Of a stretch of DNA of 64,000 nt, positions 27,412 through 36,503 are shown one piece after another. Positions within the stretch are counted from its first letter, which is position 1, and each line of letters starts with the position of its first letter. A program made the position numbers and the translations under genes. Below the pieces are notes generated by a model, which had not been told where the DNA came from, searched no databases, and saw only the letters and a program-made list of their open reading frames with translations. Source of the stretch: Ruegeria lacuscaerulensis. Lineage in GTDB: Bacteria; Pseudomonadota; Alphaproteobacteria; Rhodobacterales; Rhodobacteraceae. The stretch spans positions 372,001 to 436,000 of the forward strand of contig NZ_WQGO01000003.1 of NCBI RefSeq assembly GCF_013034685.1. Reading direction: 5' to 3'.

Positions 27412-29358
27412 ATGTCATTGCCCCCCGGATTTCTGGATGAACTGCGTACGCGCCTCAGCCTGTCTCAGGTCGTGGGGCGAAAGGTCATGTGGGACCAGCG
27501 CAAATCCAATCAAGGCAAGGGTGATATGTGGGCGCCGTGCCCGTTTCACCATGAAAAGACGGCGTCGTTCCATGTGGATGATCAAAAGGGGTTTTACTAC
27601 TGCTTTGGGTGCCACGCCAAAGGGGATGCGATCAGTTTTGTGAAAGAGACCGAGAATGTCTCGTTCATCGAAGCGGTCGAGATTCTGGCCCGCGAGGCCG
27701 GGATGCCGATGCCGCAGCGCGATCCCAAGGCGCAGGAAAAGCAGGACCGCCGGGCGCAACTGGCCGAGGTGATGGAGCAGGCGGTGCAGTTTTTCCGTCT
27801 GCAGCTCAAGACCGGGGCCGGGAGTGCGGCGCGCGATTACCTGACCCGCCGGGGGTTGGACGCGCAGGCGCTGGATCGATGGGAGATTGGCTTCGCCCCC
27901 GATGGATGGCAGGCTCTGTGGGATCATCTGAGCGGCAAGAATGTGGCCGAGGATCTGATCTTGGGGGCGGGTCTGGCGAAACCGTCGAACAAAGGCAAAA
28001 AGCCTTATGATACCTTCCGAAACCGGATCATGTACCCGATCCGTGACCCGCGTGGGCGGTGTATTGCCTTCGGCGGGCGGGCGATGGACCCCAATGATAA
28101 TGCGAAATACCTGAACTCGCCCGAGACCGAATTGTTCGATAAGGGGCGCAGCCTCTACAACCACGGGCCCGCGCGGCAAGCGGCGGGGAAGGGGCGACCT
28201 CTGATCGTGGCCGAAGGCTATATGGATGTGATCGCGCTGGCCGAGGCCGGGTTTGGCGCGTCGGTTGCTCCGCTGGGCACCGCGATTACCGAACATCAAC
28301 TGCAACTGCTCTGGCGCATATCCGATGAGCCGGTCATTGCATTGGATGGTGACACGGCGGGCTTGCGCGCCGCGATGCGCGCGGTTGATCTGGCCCTGCC
28401 GCTGCTTGAGGCAGGGAAATCTCTGCGGTTTGCCCTGATGCCCGAGGGCAAGGACCCCGACGACCTGCTGCGCGCCGAAGGGCCGGGGGCCGTGCAAGCC
28501 GTGCTGGAAGGCGCAATTCCCATGGTCAAGCTGCTGTGGCAGCGCGAGACCGAGGGCAAGGTGTTCGACAGTCCCGAGCGCAAAGCGGCGCTGGACAAGG
28601 CGCTGCGCGAGAAGATCAAGCTTATCCGCGACCCCTCGATCCGGTCGCATTACGGGCAGGAAATCAAGGACCTGCGTTGGCAGTTGTTCCGCCCGCAGCG
28701 CCAACCGCAGAACCGTCAATGGCAACCGCGCGGCAAGTGGCAGCCTCAGCCGACGGCGACACCAGGAGCACGCGCGTCCTTCCTGGCCTCGTCCGAAGGT
28801 TCGGAAATCCAACTGCGCGAAGCGGCGATTCTGGCCATTGCAGCGCTGAACCCGCAGGTGGTTGTGCAGTTCGAAATCCAGTTGGAAGAGATGGAGTGCC
28901 GTGACCCCGACCACGCCGCTCTGCGCCACGCCATCCTGCGCCATGCGATTGATGACCCCGAGAATCTGAAAGACCACATTGCTGAAACTTTGGGGCCCGA
29001 AGCCCTTGAAAACCTGCTGGCCCTTCGCCATGTCGCAGTGATCCCTTGTGTGTATAAACCGGGCGATGTCGAAAAGGCCGAAATGACGCTGGCCGAGGAG
29101 CTCGCAAAGATCAAAGCTCTCAGGGGGTTGGACGCAGAGATTGCCGAAGCCGAGGAGGAACTGTCTGATCTGGCCGATGAGGCGCTGACATACCGGCTGG
29201 CCCAGGCCGCCGAAGAGCGTAACCGCACAAGCCGCAGCCAGAATGAGGACAGGGCGATATTCGACGTGGCCGACAATGGCGCGCGAATCAACCGCGACGA
29301 GAAAGACAAGTTTGAGGCAATCATGTCCGGGATCAATTTCGAGCGGAAACGCCGGTAA
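27412..29358 (+). CDS. dnaG: DNA primase DnaG
   Basis: A 648-residue primase that makes RNA primers for replication. The CHC2 zinc finger uses Cys43, His46, Cys64 and Cys67 (APCPFHHEKT and CFGCHAKGD). The TOPRIM domain shows LIVAEGYMDVIALAEAG and later VIALDGDTAGLRAA. The C-terminal helicase-binding domain is present with a Pro/Gln-rich linker near residues 435-455. A long antisense frame covers the gene and is only a codon-bias shadow. rpoD follows after 114 bases. Confidence 0.97.
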   Translation: MSLPPGFLDELRTRLSLSQVVGRKVMWDQRKSNQGKGDMWAPCPFHHEKTASFHVDDQKGFYYCFGCHAKGDAISFVKETENVSFIEAVEILAREAGMPMPQRDPKAQEKQDRRAQLAEVMEQAVQFFRLQLKTGAGSAARDYLTRRGLDAQALDRWEIGFAPDGWQALWDHLSGKNVAEDLILGAGLAKPSNKGKKPYDTFRNRIMYPIRDPRGRCIAFGGRAMDPNDNAKYLNSPETELFDKGRSLYNHGPARQAAGKGRPLIVAEGYMDVIALAEAGFGASVAPLGTAITEHQLQLLWRISDEPVIALDGDTAGLRAAMRAVDLALPLLEAGKSLRFALMPEGKDPDDLLRAEGPGAVQAVLEGAIPMVKLLWQRETEGKVFDSPERKAALDKALREKIKLIRDPSIRSHYGQEIKDLRWQLFRPQRQPQNRQWQPRGKWQPQPTATPGARASFLASSEGSEIQLREAAILAIAALNPQVVVQFEIQLEEMECRDPDHAALRHAILRHAIDDPENLKDHIAETLGPEALENLLALRHVAVIPCVYKPGDVEKAEMTLAEELAKIKALRGLDAEIAEAEEELSDLADEALTYRLAQAAEERNRTSRSQNEDRAIFDVADNGARINRDEKDKFEAIMSGINFERKRR

Positions 29359-29401
29359 AGTGGTGTTTTCGTAAGGCACTGGAAAAGAAAAACGGGTAAA
29401 C

Positions 29402-29453
29402 GGGTGGCCGAATCACTTCTACGCGCTAATGATTCGGTTCAAACGAATCACCC
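29402..29453 (+). promoter_or_regulatory. Competing complementary segments with three GANTC sites upstream of rpoD
   Basis: CCGAATCA (29408-29415) pairs with TGATTCGG (29430-29437); the latter also pairs with CGAATCA (29444-29450). Only one pairing can form at a time, and GGGTG/CACCC can extend an outer pairing. The same bases give three GANTC sites, the CcrM methylation target in alphaproteobacteria. The rpoD start is about 20 bases downstream. Confidence 0.45.
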
Positions 29454-29472
29454 ATCCCTGCAGGAGCATTGA

Positions 29473-31464
29473 ATGGCCGCCAAGGATACCAACGAAGACC
29501 GCAAATCCGACGAGCAGGAACAGGAAATCTCGCTGGATATGAGCCAGGCCCAGGTCAAGAAGATGATCGCCGAGGCCCGCGAGAAAGGTTACATCACCTA
29601 CGACCAGCTCAATCAGGTTTTGCCGCCGGATCAGGTCAGCTCGGAGCAGATCGAAGACGTGATGTCGATGCTGTCCGAGATGGGCATCAACATCATCGAA
29701 GATGAAGAGGCCGAGGAAGAAGAAAACAAAGGCTCGACCGAACTAACCACGACCGAAAGCAACCGCGAGGTTGCTTTGGCCGGGGCGGCGACCGAAAAGC
29801 TGGACCGCACCGACGACCCTGTGCGCATGTATCTGCGCGAGATGGGCAGCGTCGAACTGCTGAGCCGCGAGGGCGAGATTGCCATCGCCAAACGGATTGA
29901 GGCCGGGCGGAACACGATGATCGCAGGCCTGTGCGAAAGCCCGCTGACGTTCCAGGCGATCACCATCTGGCACGACGAATTGCTGTCCGAAGACATTCTG
30001 CTGCGCGACGTCATCGATTTGGAGGCCACTTTTGGCAACCAGATGGACGAAGACGGCGACGTCGAGGAACCAGTGGTTGACACCTCGAACGTGCAGGCCG
30101 CCAAGCCCGCGAAAGAGGATACCGGCCCCGAGCTGGACGCCGACGGCAACCCGCTGAACAACGACGACGATGATGACGACGATGATCAGGCCAACATGTC
30201 ACTGGCCGCGATGGAAGCCGCGCTGAAGGATCAGGTTCTGACCACGCTAGAACGCATCTCGACCGACTTCTCGATGCTGTCGGAAATGCAGGACAGCCGA
30301 ATTTCAGCCACACTGAATGAAGACGGCACCTTCAGCGAACAGGACGAAGCAACATACCAAAAGTTGCGCGCCGAGATTGTTGAGCTGGTGAATGGGCTGC
30401 ACCTGCACAACAACCGGATCGAAGCGCTGATCGACCAGCTTTACGGTATCAACCGCCGCGTGATGTCGCTGGACAGTTCGATGGTGAAGCTGGCGGATCA
30501 GGCACGGATCAACCGCCGTGAGTTTATCGACGCCTATCGCGGGCGCGAGCTGGACCCCAACTGGCTGTCGGATATGGCGGAAAAGCCGGGTCGGGGCTGG
30601 CAGATGTTCATTGAACGCTCGACCGCGAAGGTCGAAGAACTTCGCAACGATATGGCTCAGGTCGGTCAGTATGTCGGTTTGGACATCCCCGAATTCCGCC
30701 GCATCGTGCAGCAGGTTCAGAAGGGTGAGAAAGAGGCGCGGCAGGCCAAGAAGGAAATGGTCGAGGCCAACCTGCGTCTGGTGATCTCGATCGCCAAGAA
30801 ATACACCAACCGTGGCCTGCAGTTCCTTGATCTGATCCAGGAAGGGAACATCGGCCTGATGAAGGCGGTGGACAAGTTCGAATACCGCCGCGGCTACAAA
30901 TTCTCGACCTATGCGACCTGGTGGATTCGTCAGGCGATCACGCGGTCTATCGCGGATCAGGCGCGCACCATTCGTATTCCGGTTCATATGATCGAGACGA
31001 TCAACAAGCTGGTTCGGACCGGTCGCCAGATGCTGCATGAAATCGGTCGCGAGCCGACGCCGGAAGAACTGGCCGAAAAGCTTCAAATGCCGCTAGAGAA
31101 GGTTCGCAAGGTGATGAAAATCGCCAAAGAGCCGATCTCTCTGGAAACACCAATCGGCGACGAGGAAGACAGCCAACTGGGCGATTTCATCGAGGACAAG
31201 AATGCAGTGTTGCCTCTGGACAGCGCCATTCAGGAAAACCTCAAAGAGACCACCACACGGGTTCTGGCCTCTCTCACTCCGCGTGAGGAGCGGGTGCTGC
31301 GGATGCGCTTTGGCATCGGTATGAACACCGACCATACGCTGGAAGAGGTTGGCCAGCAGTTCAGCGTGACCCGCGAACGTATCCGCCAGATCGAGGCGAA
31401 GGCGTTGCGGAAGTTGAAACACCCCAGCAGGTCACGAAAACTGCGATCCTTCCTAGACCAATAA
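29473..31464 (+). CDS. rpoD: Primary RNA polymerase sigma factor RpoD (sigma-70)
   Basis: A 663-residue housekeeping sigma factor. Region 1.1 is at the N-terminus, then [23 protein letters not shown] (region 1.2). A long non-conserved insert follows with an all-Asp run near residues 233-239. Region 2 is [20 protein letters not shown] and region 4.2 is [27 protein letters not shown] lies before the ATG. The dnaG-rpoD order is that of the macromolecular synthesis operon. A strong terminator follows. Confidence 0.98.
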   Translation: MAAKDTNEDRKSDEQEQEISLDMSQAQVKKMIAEAREKGYITYDQLNQVLPPDQVSSEQIEDVMSMLSEMGINIIEDEEAEEEENKGSTELTTTESNREVALAGAATEKLDRTDDPVRMYLREMGSVELLSREGEIAIAKRIEAGRNTMIAGLCESPLTFQAITIWHDELLSEDILLRDVIDLEATFGNQMDEDGDVEEPVVDTSNVQAAKPAKEDTGPELDADGNPLNNDDDDDDDDQANMSLAAMEAALKDQVLTTLERISTDFSMLSEMQDSRISATLNEDGTFSEQDEATYQKLRAEIVELVNGLHLHNNRIEALIDQLYGINRRVMSLDSSMVKLADQARINRREFIDAYRGRELDPNWLSDMAEKPGRGWQMFIERSTAKVEELRNDMAQVGQYVGLDIPEFRRIVQQVQKGEKEARQAKKEMVEANLRLVISIAKKYTNRGLQFLDLIQEGNIGLMKAVDKFEYRRGYKFSTYATWWIRQAITRSIADQARTIRIPVHMIETINKLVRTGRQMLHEIGREPTPEELAEKLQMPLEKVRKVMKIAKEPISLETPIGDEEDSQLGDFIEDKNAVLPLDSAIQENLKETTTRVLASLTPREERVLRMRFGIGMNTDHTLEEVGQQFSVTRERIRQIEAKALRKLKHPSRSRKLRSFLDQ

Positions 31465-31466
31465 AC

Positions 31467-31497
31467 AAAAAGGCGCCCCAACCAAGGCGCCTTTTTT
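31467..31497 (+). terminator. Rho-independent terminator after rpoD
   Basis: AAAAAGGCGCC and GGCGCCTTTTTT form a strong stem around an 8-base loop, ending in six T, starting two bases after the rpoD stop. The A run on the other side makes it potentially bidirectional. Confidence 0.92.
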
Positions 31498-31628
31498 CAT
31501 TCAGATGACCGTTCCAGAAAACGCTTTGGCAGGATTTCACAAGTTCTGAGCAGCAGCGGTACTTACCTCACTGTTGTCCACTCATGGGACGGACCGGGGC
31601 GAGGCATCTGCGCCGATGACCCCCGGTC

Positions 31629-32648
31629 TCACCCTTGGGGTGGAGGATCCAATCTGCTGCGGAACGTGCTTGGGGCTTGCCCGGTCCAGCGCTTGAAAGC
31701 GGTGGAGAAGGCGGGTTGATCGGCATAGCCAAGCGAATAGGCAATCTCGGTCAAGTTCATTCCGTTGGTAATGAAGGTCTGCGCCAGATCGCATCTGAGG
31801 TCATCGACGATCTCGCGATAGCTGGTTCCTTCATCCTTTAATCGACGCGCAAAGGTACGGGTGCTAAGACCCAAATTGGCGGCGGCTTCCTCGGCTTGCA
31901 GGATTGCACCAGGAAGGGATCTGGTGATCAGCCCTTCGACCTGCGCGCGCAATTTCTGTTTGGGTTGGCGTCTGTCGGCCATGACGCGATCCCCATACTC
32001 CAACAGATGCTGACGCAATTTGGGGTCATATGTCGGGACAGGTAAATCTAGCGTTGATAGGGCCAGAATGATCTCGAGCCTCTCGGTTCCGAAAGAGACG
32101 GGAAATCCTGCAAGCTTCTGATATTGCGCCTTGTTTTCCCCAACTTCGTGCTGAAAACACATTTCTATCGGGTAAAAATCAATCTGGGTAAGGTCGCGCA
32201 TACGTGAAAGACCGGCGAACATCAGAAACTCGGTCCGGCGATGAAAACGGGCATAGCTGGCGTCCTTCCACTCGGCCTCGATCGTGGCAAAGTTCCCGGC
32301 CACGCGCAGACTGAAGCGCAGGGCGGGATCAATAAGGCCATGATAGCGGGCCGCGTTTTCCAGTACCTGCTTCAGATCGCGAGAGTATTTGCTGACATAG
32401 GCCGTCAGGCTCGAGGATGATTTGAAGGCCAGCCCCGCTTGCACGGCAAACGTCGGATCGCCTAGGGCATCACAGGCATATCTGGTGAACAGAGCTTCGG
32501 TTTTTGCGCTGATCCCGCTGTTTAGCGCTTCGACCTCGGGCCGGCTGAGCCCACATTTCTCAAGCAATTTGTTGGCGACAGAATTGTCCGCCGCTTTCTG
32601 ATCAAGCGTTCGGGTCAATGTCTGAATGCGGGCGATGTCGACGTCCAT
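31629..32648 (-). CDS. AraC family transcriptional regulator
   Basis: A 339-residue regulator with an Arabinose_bd-like N-terminal domain (LSRPEVEALNSGISAKTEAL; about residues 20-210) and a C-terminal AraC helix-turn-helix pair at about 235-330 (NLGLSTRTFARRLKDEGTSY, then LTEIAYSLGYADQPAFSTAF). This layout is that of the OruR/ArgR-type group, which respond to amino acids or other small molecules. It is divergent from the DCC gene, a possible target. Effector unknown. Confidence 0.88.
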   Translation of the reverse strand: MDVDIARIQTLTRTLDQKAADNSVANKLLEKCGLSRPEVEALNSGISAKTEALFTRYACDALGDPTFAVQAGLAFKSSSSLTAYVSKYSRDLKQVLENAARYHGLIDPALRFSLRVAGNFATIEAEWKDASYARFHRRTEFLMFAGLSRMRDLTQIDFYPIEMCFQHEVGENKAQYQKLAGFPVSFGTERLEIILALSTLDLPVPTYDPKLRQHLLEYGDRVMADRRQPKQKLRAQVEGLITRSLPGAILQAEEAAANLGLSTRTFARRLKDEGTSYREIVDDLRCDLAQTFITNGMNLTEIAYSLGYADQPAFSTAFKRWTGQAPSTFRSRLDPPPQG

Positions 32649-32920
32649 AGGTTCATCATAGCCTGTTTGCCCAGATTTTGCATCTATGCTGCAACGACCA
32701 TTGTCCGGTTGTCGAAAAAGCTTGGCGCAAAGTCACAAGCGCTTTTTCTACTAAGGCATTATCTGAGCCTCGTTGCCGGGTTAGAACCTTCTCGGGGATG
32801 AGGTCGAGCCCAGTCCGGACACAAAACGGATTGTCAGTGGCTCCCCGGCACACCCGTGTCCAATTGTGTCGCATTGCTCCATTCACGCAACCAGCGCAAA
32901 ACTGGCGTGAAAAGGGCGAC

Positions 32921-33358
32921 ATGCAGCATTTTGATCTGACCAGCGTGACGAAAGACCAGGACGTAATCGTTTTCGACGGCGAATGTGTCCTGTGTGCTGG
33001 TTTTTTTCAGTTCATGCTAAGACACGATAGGCTGGCTCGGTTCAAATTCGTCACGGCGCAGTCGCCGCTGGGGCAGCAGATGTATATCAGCCTTGGCCTG
33101 CCAACCGAGGATTTTGAGACCAATCTGGTCATTGTTGATGGCCAGGTGTTCCAACGTCTGGATGCTTTTGCTGCAGCTATGCGGGCTTTGCCAGGTTTGT
33201 GGCCGGTTCTTGGGCTGTGCCGCTTTTTGCCAAGAATTATGAAAGACCCGGTCTATTTTGCAGTCGCGCGTAACCGCTACAGGCTATTCGGGCAAAGGCC
33301 TAGCTGCCTGATACCAGACGCGGCAGTCCGCACGCGTTTTCTGCCCGGAGGGTTCTGA
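32921..33358 (+). CDS. DCC family thiol-disulfide oxidoreductase-like protein
   Basis: A 145-residue protein of the DCC (DUF393) family. The motif VIVFDGECVLCAGFFQFMLR contains the family's D-x-x-C-x-x-C (Cys near residues 23 and 26). Members resemble thioredoxin-fold proteins, but activity is largely untested. ATG 32921 follows AAAGGG, and similarity starts there, so the 81-codon upstream extension is not used. It is directly followed by the DUF4166 gene. Confidence 0.82.
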   Translation: MQHFDLTSVTKDQDVIVFDGECVLCAGFFQFMLRHDRLARFKFVTAQSPLGQQMYISLGLPTEDFETNLVIVDGQVFQRLDAFAAAMRALPGLWPVLGLCRFLPRIMKDPVYFAVARNRYRLFGQRPSCLIPDAAVRTRFLPGGF

Positions 33359-33895
33359 TTGGACCCGTTCTGGCAAGCCCTGCCAACGCATTCCGATTTG
33401 CCTGGCGCGCTTCGTGCTCTGCACGGGCATCCTGGCAAGTTTTCAGGGCGTTGTTCGGTCGAGGCCGGAACAAGTTGGGTCGTAAGATCAGCGCTATGGC
33501 TGGGTAGGTTCCCACCCGTGGCTAGCGACATTGCGATCCGCATCGTGACCCGACAGGACAATGAGACGTGGTTTTGGACGCGAGATTTTGCCGGGCATCT
33601 GATGCAATCGTCAATTCGGTTTGATCCAAAGACCATGTTGGTCTGTGAAAAGGCGGGCGTACTGACATTTTGGCTAAAACCGATATGGAACGGCGCAGAA
33701 CTGAAGTTGAAAATTCAGGGCTTGTCTGTTTTCGGGGTGCCATGTCCGGGTGTTTTGGTGCCCAAATCCTCGACTGTCGAATGGCAGGACGCGGCGGGTC
33801 GGTTCCGTTTTGACGTTTCGGCCAGATTGCCCGTATTGGGACTGCTCATCCGATATCACGGATGGCTAACGCCGGATCACGCAAGCCCCGACTGA
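33359..33895 (+). CDS. DUF4166 family protein
   Basis: A 178-residue protein matching DUF4166, often found with DCC or saccharopine-dehydrogenase-like proteins. No membrane segment is obvious. It starts with TTG at 33359, immediately after the DCC stop; GGAGG lies seven bases before, which makes the TTG convincing. A Trp/Phe-rich core (NETWFWTRDFAGH) and a C-terminal hydrophobic stretch (VLGLLIRYHGWL) are visible. Function unknown. Confidence 0.75.
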   Translation: MDPFWQALPTHSDLPGALRALHGHPGKFSGRCSVEAGTSWVVRSALWLGRFPPVASDIAIRIVTRQDNETWFWTRDFAGHLMQSSIRFDPKTMLVCEKAGVLTFWLKPIWNGAELKLKIQGLSVFGVPCPGVLVPKSSTVEWQDAAGRFRFDVSARLPVLGLLIRYHGWLTPDHASPD

Positions 33896-33973
33896 GGCTG
33901 AATTGATCGTGAACCGCCTTTGACTGCAAGCAGCGTATACTATTTCCAGTCTTACCTCGTAACAGGAAAGAGT

Positions 33974-34384
33974 ATGATTATGAAACAGGTTATGACATAT
34001 GCCGCTGTGGCGGCAGTGGTGCTGAGTACGCCGGTCTCAGCGACGGGATTTGCACGACTTGGGTACCAAATCGCGTCCGTCAACAGCAACGTTTACGAAG
34101 TGATCCCGCGCGGTCGAACTGATGTGGACGGATATTGGTGCGCCGCTGCGGATTACGCGCGCAGAACATTGGGTGCGGGTTGGAAACAGCCGATCTATGT
34201 TGTGCGCGGCTATGGTCCCAGCGAAGCGACCGGTCGTCGTACGGCGGTCCAATTCTCGATCAATCCGCCAGCGGGTGTCAGCACCCCGACCAAGACTGTG
34301 TCTGTCGGGTTTGTCGCCGGTCAAAGCAGATCGGTTCAAAGTGCCAATTCGCTGTGCTACCGTCGCCAAATCTTTGACGACTAA
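33974..34384 (+). CDS. Small exported protein, unknown function
   Basis: A 136-residue protein with a signal peptide (MKQVMTYAAVAAVVLSTPVSA). The mature part is rich in Ser/Thr/Tyr/Arg and contains two cysteines (YWCAAADYARR and SLCYRRQ). ATG 33974 has AGGA six bases upstream; a second ATG two codons later is possible. No family recognised. It lies between DUF4166 and yjbQ. Confidence 0.65.
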   Translation: MIMKQVMTYAAVAAVVLSTPVSATGFARLGYQIASVNSNVYEVIPRGRTDVDGYWCAAADYARRTLGAGWKQPIYVVRGYGPSEATGRRTAVQFSINPPAGVSTPTKTVSVGFVAGQSRSVQSANSLCYRRQIFDD

Positions 34385-34401
34385 CGGAGTCTAGCGCCGT
34401 C

Positions 34402-34815
34402 TTGCAGACCGAGTTTATTATTTCGACGCGCGGACCGGGTTTGTATGAATTCACCCACGACGTGTGTAACTGGCTCAACTCGGTCCAAGCAGACGGGCTT
34501 TTGACCCTGTTCGTGCGCCATACGTCGTGTTCTCTGGTGATACAGGAGAACGCAGACCCCGAGGTGCAGACGGACATGAATGCTTTTTTTCAACGGCTGG
34601 TGCCGCCCTCGAACCATCCATCGATGTCTTACTTGCGGCACACTTATGAGGGCCCAGACGATATGCCTGCGCATATCAAGGCAGCCTTATTGCCTGTGTC
34701 GCTGACTGTCCCGGTGGCGAACGGTCGCCCGGTTCTGGGAACGTGGCAAGGAATCTACGTTTTTGAACATCGCTCCCAGCCGCATACCCGCAAGGTCGCG
34801 GCGCATTTTGCTTAG
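34402..34815 (+). CDS. YjbQ family (UPF0047) protein
   Basis: A 137-residue protein of the YjbQ/UPF0047 family, some members of which have weak thiamine-phosphate synthase activity. Family motifs are LLTLFVRHTSCSLVIQENADP and the C-terminal LGTWQGIYVFEHRSQPHTRK, with conserved His, Glu and Asp residues. The only reasonable start is TTG 34402; GGAG lies 12 bases before, rather far. It is followed by nrdR after 120 bases. Confidence 0.85.
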   Translation: MQTEFIISTRGPGLYEFTHDVCNWLNSVQADGLLTLFVRHTSCSLVIQENADPEVQTDMNAFFQRLVPPSNHPSMSYLRHTYEGPDDMPAHIKAALLPVSLTVPVANGRPVLGTWQGIYVFEHRSQPHTRKVAAHFA

Positions 34816-34874
34816 AATCAGGATATTGCGGTAAAATTTTCCGACTACCCAAACCCTAGCGGCTGCCCTATAGT

Positions 34875-34883
34875 TGTGGATAA
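34875..34883 (-). promoter_or_regulatory. DnaA box upstream of nrdR
   Basis: TGTGGATAA is the exact complement of the DnaA box TTATCCACA. It lies 53 bases before the nrdR start. Regulation of dNTP-supply genes by DnaA is known in several bacteria, but a single 9-base match may be chance. Confidence 0.35.
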
Positions 34884-34935
34884 GTAAGCCACAGCGCTTA
34901 CAAAAGAGGCGGATATAGGGACGAGGAGACGGCGG

Positions 34936-35406
34936 ATGCGCTGCCCGTTTTGCGGAAATATTGACACACAGGTGAAAGATTCACGCCCGGCTGAGGATCA
35001 CGTTGCGATCCGCAGACGTCGCTTTTGCCCGGCATGTGGCGGGCGGTTTACCACCTATGAACGGGTCCAGTTGCGCGATCTGGTCGTGATCAAGACAAAC
35101 GGCAAGCGCGAAGATTTCGACCGCGACAAGCTGGAACGGTCGATCCGTATTTCGATGCAGAAACGGCCCATTGACCCCGAGCGTATCGACCAGATGATCT
35201 CGGGCATCGTTCGGCGGCTGGAAAGCATGGGCGAGACGGATATCCCCTCGAACAAAATCGGCGAGATTGTCATGGAAGCTCTGGCACGGATCGACACCGT
35301 CGCCTATGTACGTTTTGCAAGCGTATACAAGAATTTCCAGGCGGCCGATGATTTCGAGGAATTTGTCCACGAACTGCGCCCGCCGCAGCCTTCGACGGAC
35401 GAGTGA
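34936..35406 (+). CDS. nrdR: Transcriptional repressor NrdR
   Basis: A 156-residue regulator of ribonucleotide reductase genes. The zinc ribbon uses Cys3, Cys6, Cys31 and Cys34 (CPFCGN and CPACGGRF), and the ATP-cone spans about residues 49-139 ([20 protein letters not shown]). It senses ATP/dATP and represses nrd operons. GAGGAG precedes the ATG. It overlaps ribD by four bases, as commonly seen in alphaproteobacteria. Confidence 0.96.
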   Translation: MRCPFCGNIDTQVKDSRPAEDHVAIRRRRFCPACGGRFTTYERVQLRDLVVIKTNGKREDFDRDKLERSIRISMQKRPIDPERIDQMISGIVRRLESMGETDIPSNKIGEIVMEALARIDTVAYVRFASVYKNFQAADDFEEFVHELRPPQPSTDE

Positions 35407-36503
35407 GCGACTCAGATAAGCGATATATGGCGCTGGCCCTGTCTTTGGGGCAGCGCGGACAGGGGATGTGCTGGCCTAACCCGTCTGTGGGCTGTGTGCT
35501 TGTGCGGGACGGTCGGATTGTCGGGCGCGGCTGGACGCAACCCGGCGGTCGCCCGCATGCTGAAACCGAGGCGCTGAAACAGGCTGGCGACGCGGCGCGC
35601 GGTGCGACGGCCTATGTCTCGCTGGAACCATGTGCGCATCATGGCAAGACACCGCCCTGCGCGCAGGCGCTGATTGCTGCGGGCGTTTCGCGCGTGGTCT
35701 CACCCATCGAAGACAGTGATCCGCGCGTGGCGGGGCAGGGCTTTGCGATGTTGCGCGACGCTGGAATTGAGGTCACGACCGGTGTCCTCTTGGATCAGGC
35801 CGAGCGGGATCACGCGGGCTTTTTCCTGAAGAACGAGCAGGGTCGCCCGTTTGTAACGCTCAAGCTGGCCTGCAGTTTTGACGGCCGTATTGCCACGGCG
35901 TCCGGGCACAGCCAGTGGATTACCGGCCCCAACGCGCGCCGGGCCGTCCACGCAATGCGCGCCCGCCACGATGCGGTGATGGTGGGCGCTGGGACCGCAC
36001 GGGCGGATGATCCCTCACTGACGGTGCGTGATTTGGGGGTCCAGGCGCAACCAGTTCGCGTGGTGGTCTCGCGCCATCTGGACCTTCCCTTGTTGGGGCA
36101 ACTGGCCAGAACGGCCAAGGATATCCCGGTCTGGCTCTGTCACGGACCGTCCCCTGACCCCGAGCGGGCAAAAGCGTGGGAGGGGTTGGGCGCGCGTTTG
36201 ATCCCCTGCGCCTTACATGATCACCAGATTGATCCCTTGGATTTGGTGCAGCAACTTGGGCAGGCCGGTTTGACCCGTGTCTTTTGTGAGGGCGGCTCGG
36301 CTTTGGCTGCGTCTTTGCTCGCGCAGGATCTCGTGGATGAGCTGATCGGTTTCAGCGCCGGGTTGACCATCGGGGCCGAGGGGCTGCCCGCGATTGGGGC
36401 GCTGGGACTTGAAACGCTGGAGGCCGCGCCGCGGTTTTCTTTGATGGAAACCCGTGCCATCGGGCCGGATATCCTGCACCGCTGGGAAAGATCCCTGCGC
36501 TAG
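35403..36503 (+). CDS. ribD: Bifunctional riboflavin deaminase/reductase RibD
   Basis: A 366-residue enzyme for steps two and three of riboflavin synthesis. The deaminase domain has the zinc residues in [10 protein letters not shown] and [13 protein letters not shown]. The reductase domain has [15 protein letters not shown] and [13 protein letters not shown]. The start is GTG 35403 inside the nrdR stop; ATG 35427 is possible. Its stop TAG shares the palindrome CTAG with the stop of the converging kpsC gene. The next riboflavin gene lies 4.6 kb away, beyond the capsule block. Confidence 0.95.
   Translation: MSDSDKRYMALALSLGQRGQGMCWPNPSVGCVLVRDGRIVGRGWTQPGGRPHAETEALKQAGDAARGATAYVSLEPCAHHGKTPPCAQALIAAGVSRVVSPIEDSDPRVAGQGFAMLRDAGIEVTTGVLLDQAERDHAGFFLKNEQGRPFVTLKLACSFDGRIATASGHSQWITGPNARRAVHAMRARHDAVMVGAGTARADDPSLTVRDLGVQAQPVRVVVSRHLDLPLLGQLARTAKDIPVWLCHGPSPDPERAKAWEGLGARLIPCALHDHQIDPLDLVQQLGQAGLTRVFCEGGSALAASLLAQDLVDELIGFSAGLTIGAEGLPAIGALGLETLEAAPRFSLMETRAIGPDILHRWERSLR

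Noticed and set aside
27415..29379. 654-codon open frame antisense to dnaG
   Set aside because: It covers the primase gene almost exactly, shows no recognisable domain, and reflects codon bias of dnaG.
32714..32748. Inverted repeat GAAAAAGC/GCTTTTTC between the AraC and DCC genes
   Set aside because: It looks like a weak terminator but lies between divergent genes with nothing to terminate; probably chance or part of the promoter region.
32678..32920. In-frame N-terminal extension of the DCC protein
   Set aside because: Family similarity begins at ATG 32921, which has its own ribosome site; the extension lies in the promoter region shared with the AraC gene.
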